From assembly GCF_000317025.1 (NCBI RefSeq), contig NC_019689.1:1148501-1212500 (forward strand): a stretch of 64,000 bases of DNA. The letters are read 5' to 3'. Both the position numbers and the translations under genes were made by a program. This document shows positions 19,565 to 29,948 of this stretch, one piece after another; the stretch's first letter is position 1; each line of letters starts with the position of its first letter. Under the pieces are notes generated by a model. That model saw only the letters and a program-made list of their open reading frames with translations, searched no databases and was not told the DNA's origin. Source of the DNA: Pleurocapsa sp. PCC 7327 (GTDB taxonomy: Bacteria; Cyanobacteriota; Cyanobacteriia; Cyanobacteriales; Microcystaceae).

Positions 19565-22500
19565 TTGAGCAATTGGAGCTATTACTATATGTTTTTTGTG
19601 GGTGAGACTGTTATCATTATCGATTCTGCTGTTAAGGACTATCAAAGCCTAGTCAGCGGTATCGTCCCCGGAACAAAAGTTTTTGTCCTCGACTCGGAGG
19701 AGGATGGAGTCGAGCAAATTACAAGAATTCTCAAGAAATTTTCTAATGTCGCTGCACTTCACATTGTCTCTCACGGCTCTCCTGGCTGCTTGTATCTAAG
19801 CAACAGCCAACTAAGTTTAGATACGCTAAACCGCTACAGCCAACAGCTTCAATCTTGGCCAGCTCCTAACCTTCTCCTCTACGGTTGTAACGTGGCGGCT
19901 GGAGATGCGGGTGAAGAGTTTCTTGAAAAGCTCCATCGCCTCACCGGAGCTGCTGTTGCTGCCTCAAGTTCCCCCATCGGTCATCAATCTCTTGGAGGCA
20001 ATTGGCATTTAGATACCCAGATTGGAACTGTTAATGCTTCGTTGCCCATTGGCGAGGAATCTCTAAGTCGCTGGAAAGGCTTGCTCCAACAGCTCCTTAT
20101 CGCAGTAACGAGCAACCCGGTAGTTGCCCCAGACGGACTCTCGGCTACCTATCAAAATGTTGGCACGCTCAACGGTGTTCTAGTTGACTTGAGGGGAACG
20201 ATCGTTAGTGACTCAAATGCTTCACAGTCATTCAGTTGGAGCAGATCGGGTAATGATATCGGACTCAGTATTAATTCTGGCACTGCTGGCAGAGAAGTAA
20301 CCATTCTTTGGGAAGTTTTCCAGGCAGGAACCACTACTCCGATCTCTGCTAATGTTACTTTTACCGTTGCGGATATAGATGGGAACAGTCCGGGCAATCC
20401 GATAGAAACGATATTGGCTGTTCCTAACAGATACACGGTCAACAGTCCCACGAATCTGATCGTTAATACCGTACAAGGTGTGGTAGAAGCTCAGGGGAGT
20501 GCAAATCAGAACAGCGAACCTTCGTCTGCGATCAATTATCAATGGGATAATGTCTCCTCCTGGCAAGTGACGCATAGGATTATACCCAATGGTGGCGGTC
20601 GCTTTTTCCAAATAGACGGCAATCTAGAGTTTGTCTTTTCCAATCCCGTTACAATTGTCGTCCCTGTCGCTAACAACGATAATTTCTCCACGAACGAAGA
20701 TACTGCCATTAACGGAAACGTTTTAGTCGATAATGGCAACGGTGCAGATAGCGACCCTAATTCAAATCCCCTGACAGTCACTGCGGTTAATGGGACTGCC
20801 GTTAGTTCGGGTACGCCTACCACTATTATCCTTGGTTCCGGCGCTTCGATCACGATGAATGCCGACGGGACTTTCTCCTACAATCCCAACAATGCTTATC
20901 AAACCCTTGCAGTTGGTCAAACAGCTACCGAAGCATTTCAATATACTATCTCGAACGGTGCGGGTGGGGGTACAAATACTGCGACAGTTAACGTTGCGAT
21001 CGCGGGCGTTAACGATCCGCCCGTCAATAATCTTCAGAGTGCTACAGGGAACATTAACGAGGACAATCCTCTCACTTTCAATAGTGCCAACAGCAACCGG
21101 ATCAGCATTACCGATGTCGATGCTGGCTCCAGCCCAACAGTAACCCTTACTGCCAGCAACGGTATCCTGACGCTAGGCAGTACTGCTAACGTTACCGTCA
21201 CTGGCGATGGCACGGGCACTGTAACCGTCAGCGGTTCGTTAGCAAATGTTAATAATGCCCTCAATGGACTTGTCTTTACCCCTAGTCCCAACTTCAATGG
21301 TTTGACTAGCATTCAAATCCAAACTGACGATGGCAACGGCGGAACTGATACAGACAGCATTACCATCACCGTCAACCCCCAGCCCGACCCGCCCGCTCTC
21401 GACCTCAACGGCAGTGCTAGCGGTCAAAATTTCAGTAATACCGTTATTGGAAGCGGCATTGCCGTAAACGTTGCTAGCGCTACAGAAGCAACAGGTGAAG
21501 ACCCCGACGGCGATGAGGTTCAAACAATAACTATCGCCTTGTCTGGCGTAGCCGATGGAGCTAATGAAATTCTAACCATCGGCGGAACAGCAGTTCCTCT
21601 AGTCGATGGTAGCGCTACTGGTACAGCCGGAGGTACGACCTTTGCTATCGCTGTTAGCGGCAGCACGATTACTATTACCAGGCAAGGCGGAGGGATTATT
21701 CCCAATGCCGATTTCACGGCTTTGTTGCGGGGCATTACCTACCAAAACAATAGGCCAACACCAACAGATGGCGATCGCGTTTTCACTTTTACTGCCAGTG
21801 ACGGAACCGCAACCAGTAGCCCCGTTATCAGCACTATCAACGTTAGTGCAGATACCGATGGGGACGGCATTATCAATGTCAATGACCTTGACGACGATAA
21901 TGATGGCATTCCCGATGCCATCGAACAAAATGGAGATCCTAACCGTGACACGGACGGCGACGGGATCATCGACAGCATTGACCTCGATAGCGATAACGAC
22001 GGAATTACCGATTTGCGCGAAAGCGGTCTGAGCGACTCCCAAATTGCAGCTCTCGATACCAATAATGATGGCATTATAGACTCTGGCTTCGGAACCAACG
22101 GTCTTGCCGATGCCGTTGAAACTACTTCCGACTCCGGCAGTCTCAACTACACTCTTGCTAATAGCGACGGCGATGGAGTTCCAGATTTCCAAGACTTAGA
22201 TAGCGATGGCGACGGTCTTTTCGATTTACTCGAAGCAGGCGGAACCGATATCGACAATAACGGCGAGATAGATAATTTTAGCGACGGAAATGCTAACGGA
22301 CTAGGAGACAGCGTCGATCCAAGTTCAGGAGGCACGCCTCTACCCGTACTTGATACGGATGGCGATGGCGTAGCTAACTACCGCGACCTCGACAGCGACA
22401 ACGACGGCATCTTAGATAGCACCGAACAAAACGGAAATCCGAATCGCGATACTGATGGCGACGGGATTCTCGACAGCCTCGACCTCGACAGCGACAACGA

Positions 22501-22852
22501 CGGGATTACTGACGTTGTCGAAGCAGGCGGAATCGACGCTAACGGCGATGGCATTATCGACAATTTCAGCGATAGCAACGGCAACGGATTAGCCGACAGC
22601 GTTGACCCAGCAGCGGGAGGCACGCCCCTATCTCTCCCCGATACCGACGGCGATGGCATCAGGGATTTCCAAGACTTAGATAGCGATAATGATGGAATTA
22701 CTGATGCCGTTGAAGCTGGAGGCATCGACGCCAACGGCGATGGCATTATCGACAATTTCAGCGATAGCAACGGCAACGGATTAGCCGACAGCGTAGAAGG
22801 ATCTCCGTTGCCTGTACCCGATACCGACGGCGATGGCATCAGAGATTTCTAA
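19565..22852 (+). CDS. DUF4347 calcium-repeat surface protein, 5' part ending at an in-frame TAA
   Basis: N-terminal 1095 residues of a frame that continues to 28744. Residues about 17-180 form a DUF4347 domain (IIIDSAVKDYQSLV, ALHIVSHGSPG, LLLYGCNVAAGD). Ig-like or cadherin-like and VCBS-type segments follow to about residue 760 (FSTNEDTAINGNVL, FTPSPNFNG). Thrombospondin-type-3-like Asp repeats (DTDGDGI..DLDSDNDGI) then begin. The listed start is a TTG; ATG 19589, preceded by GGAG, is the likelier start. The frame stops at TAA 22850-22852 inside a repeat whose other copies read GATTTCCAAGAC, so it looks like a CAA-to-TAA change. Such proteins are usually secreted or surface adhesins; the role is inferred. 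Confidence 0.85.
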   Translation: MSNWSYYYMFFVGETVIIIDSAVKDYQSLVSGIVPGTKVFVLDSEEDGVEQITRILKKFSNVAALHIVSHGSPGCLYLSNSQLSLDTLNRYSQQLQSWPAPNLLLYGCNVAAGDAGEEFLEKLHRLTGAAVAASSSPIGHQSLGGNWHLDTQIGTVNASLPIGEESLSRWKGLLQQLLIAVTSNPVVAPDGLSATYQNVGTLNGVLVDLRGTIVSDSNASQSFSWSRSGNDIGLSINSGTAGREVTILWEVFQAGTTTPISANVTFTVADIDGNSPGNPIETILAVPNRYTVNSPTNLIVNTVQGVVEAQGSANQNSEPSSAINYQWDNVSSWQVTHRIIPNGGGRFFQIDGNLEFVFSNPVTIVVPVANNDNFSTNEDTAINGNVLVDNGNGADSDPNSNPLTVTAVNGTAVSSGTPTTIILGSGASITMNADGTFSYNPNNAYQTLAVGQTATEAFQYTISNGAGGGTNTATVNVAIAGVNDPPVNNLQSATGNINEDNPLTFNSANSNRISITDVDAGSSPTVTLTASNGILTLGSTANVTVTGDGTGTVTVSGSLANVNNALNGLVFTPSPNFNGLTSIQIQTDDGNGGTDTDSITITVNPQPDPPALDLNGSASGQNFSNTVIGSGIAVNVASATEATGEDPDGDEVQTITIALSGVADGANEILTIGGTAVPLVDGSATGTAGGTTFAIAVSGSTITITRQGGGIIPNADFTALLRGITYQNNRPTPTDGDRVFTFTASDGTATSSPVISTINVSADTDGDGIINVNDLDDDNDGIPDAIEQNGDPNRDTDGDGIIDSIDLDSDNDGITDLRESGLSDSQIAALDTNNDGIIDSGFGTNGLADAVETTSDSGSLNYTLANSDGDGVPDFQDLDSDGDGLFDLLEAGGTDIDNNGEIDNFSDGNANGLGDSVDPSSGGTPLPVLDTDGDGVANYRDLDSDNDGILDSTEQNGNPNRDTDGDGILDSLDLDSDNDGITDVVEAGGIDANGDGIIDNFSDSNGNGLADSVDPAAGGTPLSLPDTDGDGIRDFQDLDSDNDGITDAVEAGGIDANGDGIIDNFSDSNGNGLADSVEGSPLPVPDTDGDGIRDF

Positions 22853-25800
22853 GACCTCGATAGCGACAACGACGGCATTGCCGATCTCGTCGAAGCAGGC
22901 GGAGTTGATACTAACGGCGATGGCATTTTAGACAACCTCAGCGATAGTAACAGCGACGGACTAGCAGATCTCGTCGATTCCAAAACGGGAGGCACGTCTC
23001 TATCTCTCCCCGATACCGACGGCGATGGAGTCAGCGATTTCCGCGATCGTGATAGCGACAACGACGGCATTACCGATGTCATCGAAGCCGGAGGAATTGA
23101 CGCTAACGGCGATGGAGTTATCGATAACTTTGTCGATAGCAATGGCGATGGATTGGCAGACAGCGTTGACTCGACGACCAATGGTACGCCTCTATCTCTT
23201 CCCGACACCGACGGCGATGGCATCAGAGATTTCCAAGACCTCGACAGCGACAATGACGGCATTACCGATGTCATCGAAGCAGGCGGAGTAGATGCTAACG
23301 GCGACGGCATTATCGACAATTTCAGCGATAGCAACGGCAACGGATTAGCCGACAGCGTAGAAGGATCTCCGTTGCCCGTCCCCGACACCGATGGCGATGG
23401 CATCAGAGATTTCCAAGACCTCGACAGCGACAATGACGGCATTACCGATGTCATCGAAGCCGGAGGCATCGACGCCAACGGCGATGGCATCATCGACAAC
23501 TTCATCGATAGTAACGGGAATGGAGTAGCAGATAGCGTTGAGGGATCTCCGTTGCCCGTCCCCGACACCGATGGCGATGGCATCAGAGATTTCCAAGACC
23601 TCGACAGCGACAATGACGGCATTACCGATGTCATCGAAGCGGGTGGAGTTGATACTAACGGCGATGGCATTATCGATAACTTTGTCGATAGCAACGGCGA
23701 TGGTCTAGCCGACAGCGTCGCTCCAGCTACGGGAGGCACGCCCCTATCCGCGCCCGACAGCGACGGCGATGGCATCAGAGATTTCCAAGACCTCGACAGC
23801 GATGGGGACGGACAGTTCGACCTCGTCGAAGCCGGCGGAGTCGATGCCAACAATGACGGCAAAGTGGATAACTTCAGCGACAGCAACGGCGACGGACTAG
23901 CCGATAGCGTCGATCCCAAAACAGGCGGAGTGCCCCTCAATCCCAATCGCGACAGCGATGGCAATGGACTAGCCGACCGTCTAGACAATGGAGACTTTGA
24001 TGGCGATGGCATTCCCGATAGCGCCGACCTCGACGACGACAACGATGGCATTTTAGATAGCATCGAACAAAACGGAGATCCCACCAGAGATACCGACGGC
24101 GATGGGATTCCCGACAGCTTTGACCTCGACAGCGACAACGACGGCATTGCCGATCTCGTCGAAGCAGGCGGAGTAGATGCTAACGGCGATGGCATCATCG
24201 ACAACTTTGTCGATAGCAATGGGAATGGTTTAGCCGACAGCCAAGAAGGATCTCCGTTGCCCGTCCCCGACACCGATGGCGATGGCGTGCAAGATTTCCA
24301 AGACCTCGACAGTGACAACGATGGCATTACCGATGTAGTCGAAGCCGGAGGCATCGACGCCAACGGCGACGGCATCATCGATAACTTTGTCGATAGTAAC
24401 AGCGACGGAATAGCAGACAGGGTTAGCTCATCAACTGGAGGCACGCCTCTATCTCTTCCCGACACCGATGGCGATGGCATCAGAGATTTCCGCGACCTCG
24501 ACAGCGACAACGATGGCATTACCGATATAATCGAAGCCGGAGGCATCGACGCCAACGGCGATGGCATCATCGACAACTTTGTCGATAGTAACGGCGATGG
24601 ACTCGCAGATAACGTCGATCCAGTTGCTGTACCCGACAGCGACGGCGATGGCATCAGAGATTTCCAAGACCTCGACAGTGACAACGATGGCATTACCGAT
24701 GTCATCGAAGCCGGAGGCATCGATGCCAACGGCGACGGCATCATCGACAACTTTGTCGATAGCAATGGGAATGGTTTAGCCGACAGCCAAGAAGGATCTC
24801 CGTTGCCCGTCCCCGACACCGATGGCGATGGAGTCAGAGATTTCCAAGACCTCGACAGTGACAATGACGGGATTACCGATGTCATCGAAGCCGGAGGCAT
24901 CGACGCTAACGGCGACGGCATCATCGACAACTTTGTCGATAGCAATGGGAATGGTTTAGCCGACAGCCAAGAAGGATCTCCGTTGCCCGTCCCCGACACC
25001 GATGGCGATGGCGTGCAAGATTTCCAAGACCTCGACAGTGACAACGATGGCATTACCGATGTAGTCGAAGCCGGAGGCATCGACGCCAACGGCGACGGCA
25101 TCATCGATAACTTTGTCGATAGCAACGGCGATGGACTGTCAGATAGCGTCGCTCCAGCTACGGGAGGTACGCCTCTATCCGCACCCGACACCGACGGCGA
25201 TGGCATCAGAGATTTCCAAGACCTCGACAGCGATGGGGACGGACAGTTCGATCTCGTCGAAGCAGGCGGAGTCGATGCCAACAATGACGGCAGAATTGAT
25301 AACTTCAGCGATAGTAATGGAGATGGATTAGCCGATAGCATCGATCCCAAAACAGGCGGAGTGCCCCTCAATCCCAACCTCGATAGCGATGGCAATGGAC
25401 TAGCCGATCGCCTAGACAATGGAGACTTTGATGGCGATGGCATTCCCGATAGCGCCGACCTCGACGACGACAACGATGGCATTTTAGATAGCATCGAACA
25501 AAACGGAGATCCCACCAGAGATACCGACGGCGATGGGATTCCCGACAGCTTTGACCTCGATAGCGACAACGACGGCATTGCCGATCTCGTCGAAGCAGGC
25601 GGAGTAGATGCTAACGGCGATGGCATCATCGATAACTTCATCGATAGTAACGGGAATGGAGTAGCAGATAGCGTTGAGGGATCTCCGTTGCCCGTCCCCG
25701 ACACCGATGGCGATGGAGTCAGAGATTTCCAAGACCTCGACAGTGACAACGACGGCATTACCGATGTCATCGAAGCCGGAGGCATCGACGCCAACGGCGA

Positions 25801-26830
25801 CGGCATCATCGATAACTTTGTCGATAGTAACAGCGATGGAATAGCAGACAGGGTTAGCTCATCAACTGGAGGCACGCCTCTATCCGCACCCGACATCGAT
25901 GGCGATGGCATCAGCGATTTCCGCGACCTCGATAGCGACGGCGACGGACAGTTCGACCTCGTCGAAGCCGGCGGAGTCGATGCCAACAATGACGGCAAAG
26001 TGGATAACTTCAGCGACAGCAACGGCGATGGTCTAGCCGACAGCGTCGATCCCAAAACAGGCGGAGTGCCCCTCAATCCCAACCTCGATAGCGATGGCAA
26101 TGGACTAGCCGATCGCCTAGACAATGGAGACTTTGATGGCGATGGCATTCCCGATAGCGCCGACCTCGACGACGACAACGATGGCATTTTAGATAGCATC
26201 GAACAAAACGGAGATCCCACCAGAGATAGCGACGGCGATGGGATTCCCGACAGCTTTGACCTCGACAGCGATAATGACGGCATTGCCGATCTCGTCGAAG
26301 CAGGCGGAACTGATGCTAACGGCGATGGCATCATCGACAACTTCAGCGATAGCAACGGCAACGGATTAGCCGACAACGTAGAAGGATCTCCATTGCCCAT
26401 CCCCGATACCGATGGCGATGGGGTCAGAGATTTCCAAGACCTCGACAGCGACAACGACGGCATTACCGATGTCATCGAAGCCGGAGGCATCGACGCCAAC
26501 GGCGACGGCATCATCGATAACTTTGTCGATAGCAACGGCGATGGAATAGCAGACAGGGTTAGCTCATCAACTGGAGGCACGCCTCTATCTCTTCCCGACA
26601 TCGACGGCGATGGCATCAGAGATTTCCAAGACCTCGACAGCGATGGGGACGGACAGTTCGATCTCGTCGAAGCAGGCGGAGTCGATGCCAACAATGACGG
26701 CAGAATTGATAACTTCAGCGATAGTAATGGAGATGGATTAGCCGATAGCGTCGATCCCAAAACAGGCGGAGTGCCCCTCAATCCCAACCTCGATAGCGAT
26801 GGCAATGGCATCCCCGATCGCACTGATAGT
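21850..26830 (+). repeat. Tandem 180-bp coding repeats (60-aa Asp-rich calcium-binding units)
   Basis: About 5 kb of imperfect tandem repeats. The common unit is 180 bp: for example, the segment coding GIRDFQDLDSDNDGITDVIE recurs at about 23218, 23398 and 23578. Interspersed longer blocks coding FDGDGIPDSADLDDDNDGIL recur near 24000, 25430 and 26140, giving a higher-order period. Each unit encodes several DxDxDG loops, as in thrombospondin type 3 or dockerin-like calcium sites. Strong DNA identity between units suggests recent expansion or gene conversion. Confidence 0.9.
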
Positions 26831-28744
26831 CGCATTCCCGATCGAGACCCTAATCGCCCTCTAGTCCAAGCCGCAGACGATCGCGGCAGGACGCTTAGGG
26901 ATACGCCGATTTTCCTCAACGTTCTCAATAACGATGCTAAGGGACTAAGAATTAGCTCGATTACCAATCCAGCCAACGGCACCGTTACCATCAACGACAA
27001 CGGCACGCCCAACGACCCTACAGACGACTTCCTCGTCTATACTCCCAATCCTGGCTTCACAGGCAGCGATAGCTTTAGCTATACCGCCAGAGACGCTCAA
27101 GGCAACGAGTTTACTGCTAACGTGGCTGTCGCCGTTAGAAACCCTTCTCCTGCCAAAGACGACAGTATTGCTACACCGCCGAACAAACCCGTTAATATTC
27201 GAGTTCTCGACAACGATGGCAGGGGACTGAGGATCGGTTCGGTTACCAACCCAGTCAACGGCACCGTTACCATCAACGACAACGGTACTCCTAACGATCC
27301 CAGGGACGACTTTCTCGTCTATACGCCTAATCCGGGTTTTGAAGGGAAAGACGAATTTACTTACACGGCGATCGATGCTTTGGGCAATTCTTATGAAGCG
27401 ATTGTTTCTGTCAAGGTAGACCCCAATCGCCCCAATGCTGCCGATGACGATGTTTCTGTAATTCCTGGTGCAGACGTATTCATCAACGTTTTGGGCAACG
27501 ATAGCGATCCCAACCGACAAGCCTTGCGCATCGTTAGCGTAACGCAAGGGCTGCGAGGGACGGTAAGGATCGATGACAACGGCACGCCCGACGATCCCAG
27601 CGACGACCGCATTTTATACGCGCCCAATGACCGAGGAGAAAGCGTTTTTAGCCTTAATCGAGCAGGCAATCGAGGTCTATTCTCCATCAGAGGGAACTTC
27701 CAACCGTTCACCGATACTTTCTCCTATACTGTTAGCGACCCCGATGGTAACGAAGAAACCGCGACGGTCAACGTCAATGTAGCGCCCGAGGTGCGGCTCA
27801 AATTTACTCTCACTGAAAACCAGGCAGATTTAGTCAGCGAGGTAGGCTTCTTTAAAGTCGATGATGAAAACGGCACCATTGACGGCATTGCTCCAGGCGA
27901 AGCGGGTTACGTAGAAGCGGCACTGCGATCGGGTCGCGTTATCTTCTCCTCCTTGAGTGGGTATTCCCAATTGTTTGGGGAAAATCCCACCCGCATTATG
28001 GAAGGCTTCCGTTCTGACGACCTCCTGAATTTCTTCTTCGTACAGGATAGTACTGTAGATGAAGTTCTCGCTCGCATCGATGCAGGCGAGATTCCCGATA
28101 ACGTCTTCTTTGCCACGACTGAAGCTAATAACGATAATTTCAACCATCTCGAAGTCGGCGAAGTCGAGAGTGCTTTCTCTCTCGGTTGGGAAGATCGCGG
28201 TCAGAGGAGCGATCGCGACTTTAATGATATGCGCCTGACCGTAGAAGTGACCGACGAACCCATTCCCATCGGCAGTAAACTGCAAGGAGACGGTCAACGG
28301 GAACTGTTGGATTTGACCGAGTTGACTGGGCAAACCTTGCAAGCTCAGATATCTATCTTCCAAGAAGCTTCCTACGACAATATTGTAGGTCTTTATCGCC
28401 TGGAGGATGCTACTGGAGCGGTGCGCGATCCCCTAACCGGCGCTTTGATAACTCCAGGTCAGCAAGGGTATACAGAGGCGGCGCTAGCTCAAAGTGTCGG
28501 TCAGTTCGACGAAGACACAACTTCTGCGACAGTCAATGTTGAAGGCGGTGTTTTCTATGCGCCCTATATTCTTGCCAACGGTTCCCAATCGCAAGCTTAC
28601 TTCCCCTTCCTAGCGTCAAATGCGGATGGCTTCGATCATCTGCGATTGCTCGGAGACAATACCTTCGGTTTCGAGGATCTCGTCAATGGCGGCGACGCCG
28701 ACTATAACGATGCGGTTATCCGAGTCGCGATTACGCCTATCTAA
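23153..28744 (+). CDS. DUF4347 calcium-repeat surface protein, 3' part (calcium repeats, cadherin-like and DUF4114 domains)
   Basis: Continuation, in the same frame, of the gene that starts at 19565. The frame is already open from 22853. The first usable start (TTG 23153) has no ribosome binding site and lies in mid-repeat, so independent translation is unlikely. Order: about 60-aa calcium repeats to nt 26830; three cadherin/Ig-like modules (VLNNDAKGL, VLDNDGRGL, VLGNDSDPN; each with ANGTVTINDNGTPND-like strands); two DUF4114-like domains with FNDMRLTV and YNDAVIRVAI ends. DUF4114 is a common C-terminal module of secreted cyanobacterial proteins. It could be a pseudogene fragment or the result of a one-base sequence error. 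Confidence 0.8.
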   Translation: MADSVDSTTNGTPLSLPDTDGDGIRDFQDLDSDNDGITDVIEAGGVDANGDGIIDNFSDSNGNGLADSVEGSPLPVPDTDGDGIRDFQDLDSDNDGITDVIEAGGIDANGDGIIDNFIDSNGNGVADSVEGSPLPVPDTDGDGIRDFQDLDSDNDGITDVIEAGGVDTNGDGIIDNFVDSNGDGLADSVAPATGGTPLSAPDSDGDGIRDFQDLDSDGDGQFDLVEAGGVDANNDGKVDNFSDSNGDGLADSVDPKTGGVPLNPNRDSDGNGLADRLDNGDFDGDGIPDSADLDDDNDGILDSIEQNGDPTRDTDGDGIPDSFDLDSDNDGIADLVEAGGVDANGDGIIDNFVDSNGNGLADSQEGSPLPVPDTDGDGVQDFQDLDSDNDGITDVVEAGGIDANGDGIIDNFVDSNSDGIADRVSSSTGGTPLSLPDTDGDGIRDFRDLDSDNDGITDIIEAGGIDANGDGIIDNFVDSNGDGLADNVDPVAVPDSDGDGIRDFQDLDSDNDGITDVIEAGGIDANGDGIIDNFVDSNGNGLADSQEGSPLPVPDTDGDGVRDFQDLDSDNDGITDVIEAGGIDANGDGIIDNFVDSNGNGLADSQEGSPLPVPDTDGDGVQDFQDLDSDNDGITDVVEAGGIDANGDGIIDNFVDSNGDGLSDSVAPATGGTPLSAPDTDGDGIRDFQDLDSDGDGQFDLVEAGGVDANNDGRIDNFSDSNGDGLADSIDPKTGGVPLNPNLDSDGNGLADRLDNGDFDGDGIPDSADLDDDNDGILDSIEQNGDPTRDTDGDGIPDSFDLDSDNDGIADLVEAGGVDANGDGIIDNFIDSNGNGVADSVEGSPLPVPDTDGDGVRDFQDLDSDNDGITDVIEAGGIDANGDGIIDNFVDSNSDGIADRVSSSTGGTPLSAPDIDGDGISDFRDLDSDGDGQFDLVEAGGVDANNDGKVDNFSDSNGDGLADSVDPKTGGVPLNPNLDSDGNGLADRLDNGDFDGDGIPDSADLDDDNDGILDSIEQNGDPTRDSDGDGIPDSFDLDSDNDGIADLVEAGGTDANGDGIIDNFSDSNGNGLADNVEGSPLPIPDTDGDGVRDFQDLDSDNDGITDVIEAGGIDANGDGIIDNFVDSNGDGIADRVSSSTGGTPLSLPDIDGDGIRDFQDLDSDGDGQFDLVEAGGVDANNDGRIDNFSDSNGDGLADSVDPKTGGVPLNPNLDSDGNGIPDRTDSRIPDRDPNRPLVQAADDRGRTLRDTPIFLNVLNNDAKGLRISSITNPANGTVTINDNGTPNDPTDDFLVYTPNPGFTGSDSFSYTARDAQGNEFTANVAVAVRNPSPAKDDSIATPPNKPVNIRVLDNDGRGLRIGSVTNPVNGTVTINDNGTPNDPRDDFLVYTPNPGFEGKDEFTYTAIDALGNSYEAIVSVKVDPNRPNAADDDVSVIPGADVFINVLGNDSDPNRQALRIVSVTQGLRGTVRIDDNGTPDDPSDDRILYAPNDRGESVFSLNRAGNRGLFSIRGNFQPFTDTFSYTVSDPDGNEETATVNVNVAPEVRLKFTLTENQADLVSEVGFFKVDDENGTIDGIAPGEAGYVEAALRSGRVIFSSLSGYSQLFGENPTRIMEGFRSDDLLNFFFVQDSTVDEVLARIDAGEIPDNVFFATTEANNDNFNHLEVGEVESAFSLGWEDRGQRSDRDFNDMRLTVEVTDEPIPIGSKLQGDGQRELLDLTELTGQTLQAQISIFQEASYDNIVGLYRLEDATGAVRDPLTGALITPGQQGYTEAALAQSVGQFDEDTTSATVNVEGGVFYAPYILANGSQSQAYFPFLASNADGFDHLRLLGDNTFGFEDLVNGGDADYNDAVIRVAITPI

Positions 28745-28765
28745 GCCAGGATCGAGTTCCTAGCT

Positions 28766-28796
28766 GATAGCCAAAGTCCTGAGGACTTTGGCTATC
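28766..28796. repeat. Perfect 14-bp hairpin plus GGTGCAAG motif after the giant gene
   Basis: GATAGCCAAAGTCC / GGACTTTGGCTATC with a 3-nt loop, about 20 bp after the stop codon. No T tract follows. The motif GGTGCAAGCTTTGAGTAT lies about 20 bp downstream, matching GGTGCAAGATTTAAGTAT next to the palindrome at 18791. The 310-bp spacer to the next gene holds nothing else clear. It may serve as a terminator hairpin as well. Confidence 0.7.
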
Positions 28797-29054
28797 GTCA
28801 TAGAATTGGTGGAAAGGTGCAAGCTTTGAGTATCGATGACAAGAGGCGGCTTCAAATGCGATCGCCGCTTCGATTTTTGGTAACGATCGCACAATTGAAC
28901 TGGCAGTTAAGCCAATAGTCACCAGCCTCTTGCATAATAAGAATAGACCTCCTGCTTTCAAGCACAAAATTTAATTTCCCTTTCCCAACTTCAGCAAGAA
29001 GTCTAATATCCACGCGATCTCGCCAGGAAATCCTCTAGCCCTATCGAATCTTTT

Positions 29055-29948
29055 ATGTCCCCAGATTACATTCTCTTTGCCCAACACGGATGGGCAGATA
29101 CCAACCGCGCGATCGCTCAATTCGCTAAAAAAGCCTTAGCTACGCCAAAAACTCTCGTTATTGCTCCCAATCTGGGTTATTTGAAAACCTGGCTGTGGAT
29201 CGAACCCCTCATCGAATATGTTGCACGAGTTGCGATCGAGACAGTTGCCAGCTATCCCGACGCGGCTATTAGGATTGTCGGTCATTCGATGGGTGGCTTA
29301 ATTTGGCTCGAAGTTCTCGATCGCTACCCGCAACTGCGATCGCAGGTAGAGTCATTAGTATTGGTTGCCTCTCCTGTGGGAGGAGCAGATATTGCCCGCG
29401 CGATCGATCCGCTAGGCATCGGTATTGGCATCGCACGGGATTTGGGCATCAATCGGAGAGCGATCGCGCAACGAATCGCCGCAAAAATTCCGACGTTAGT
29501 CATCGCTGGAGATATCGACAATGGCAGCGATGGCACGATTGCCGTCGAGACGACTAAGTTCGATCCCGTCAAGTTTGTCTGCCTGAAAGGAATCTCTCAC
29601 GCCGCCCTGAAAAATCATCCCGATCTAGTAGACATCATTCACGATTTTTGGGCTAATCCGCTCGTAACGGTCGCTCCAAAACCCGATTTCTCAAAACACT
29701 TAATTCAACGTTTGCAATCGCTTCCAGGGATGACGGATACCCATCCCAGAGATTTCTGGCGATCGAAGATTCATATCACTTTCAACAATGGCATTACGAT
29801 TCGGACTTGGAACAATCCATTGCAAATCCAGCATATTTTTGTAGCCGATCGCGAGGAAAACTGTCTCTACAGCGGTTTCGTCGGTTGGCTGCACGACGAA
29901 GCTTTACGCATGATGTTAGCCGAGATCCAAAAAGAAATTCATCAGTAA
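29055..29948 (+). CDS. Alpha/beta hydrolase (lipase-like)
   Basis: Probable cytosolic serine esterase or lipase-like hydrolase of 297 aa. The nucleophile elbow is GHSMGG with Ser78. An oxyanion-type HGW motif is near residue 11. The candidate acid lies in VIAGDIDNGSDG and the candidate catalytic His in GISHAALKNHP. The C-terminal 75 residues form an added region. The substrate is unknown. It starts at ATG 29055 and stands alone on the plus strand, with a 200-bp spacer to the convergent ABC permease gene that contains STRR-like repeats. Confidence 0.82.
   Translation: MSPDYILFAQHGWADTNRAIAQFAKKALATPKTLVIAPNLGYLKTWLWIEPLIEYVARVAIETVASYPDAAIRIVGHSMGGLIWLEVLDRYPQLRSQVESLVLVASPVGGADIARAIDPLGIGIGIARDLGINRRAIAQRIAAKIPTLVIAGDIDNGSDGTIAVETTKFDPVKFVCLKGISHAALKNHPDLVDIIHDFWANPLVTVAPKPDFSKHLIQRLQSLPGMTDTHPRDFWRSKIHITFNNGITIRTWNNPLQIQHIFVADREENCLYSGFVGWLHDEALRMMLAEIQKEIHQ

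Noticed and set aside
23153..23155. TTG as a true translation start for the 3' part of the giant protein
   Set aside because: It is in the middle of a repeat without any Shine-Dalgarno, and the frame is open upstream to the TAA at 22850.
21850..26830. CRISPR-like array
   Set aside because: Repeats are 180 bp, contiguous and coding, without short constant repeats separated by unique spacers; no cas genes are present.
22849..27012. 1387-codon open frame on the minus strand
   Set aside because: It mirrors the Asp-rich repeat array. The regular codon pattern of the plus-strand repeats leaves this frame free of stops and yields a monotonous Ser/Pro-rich product with no start context.
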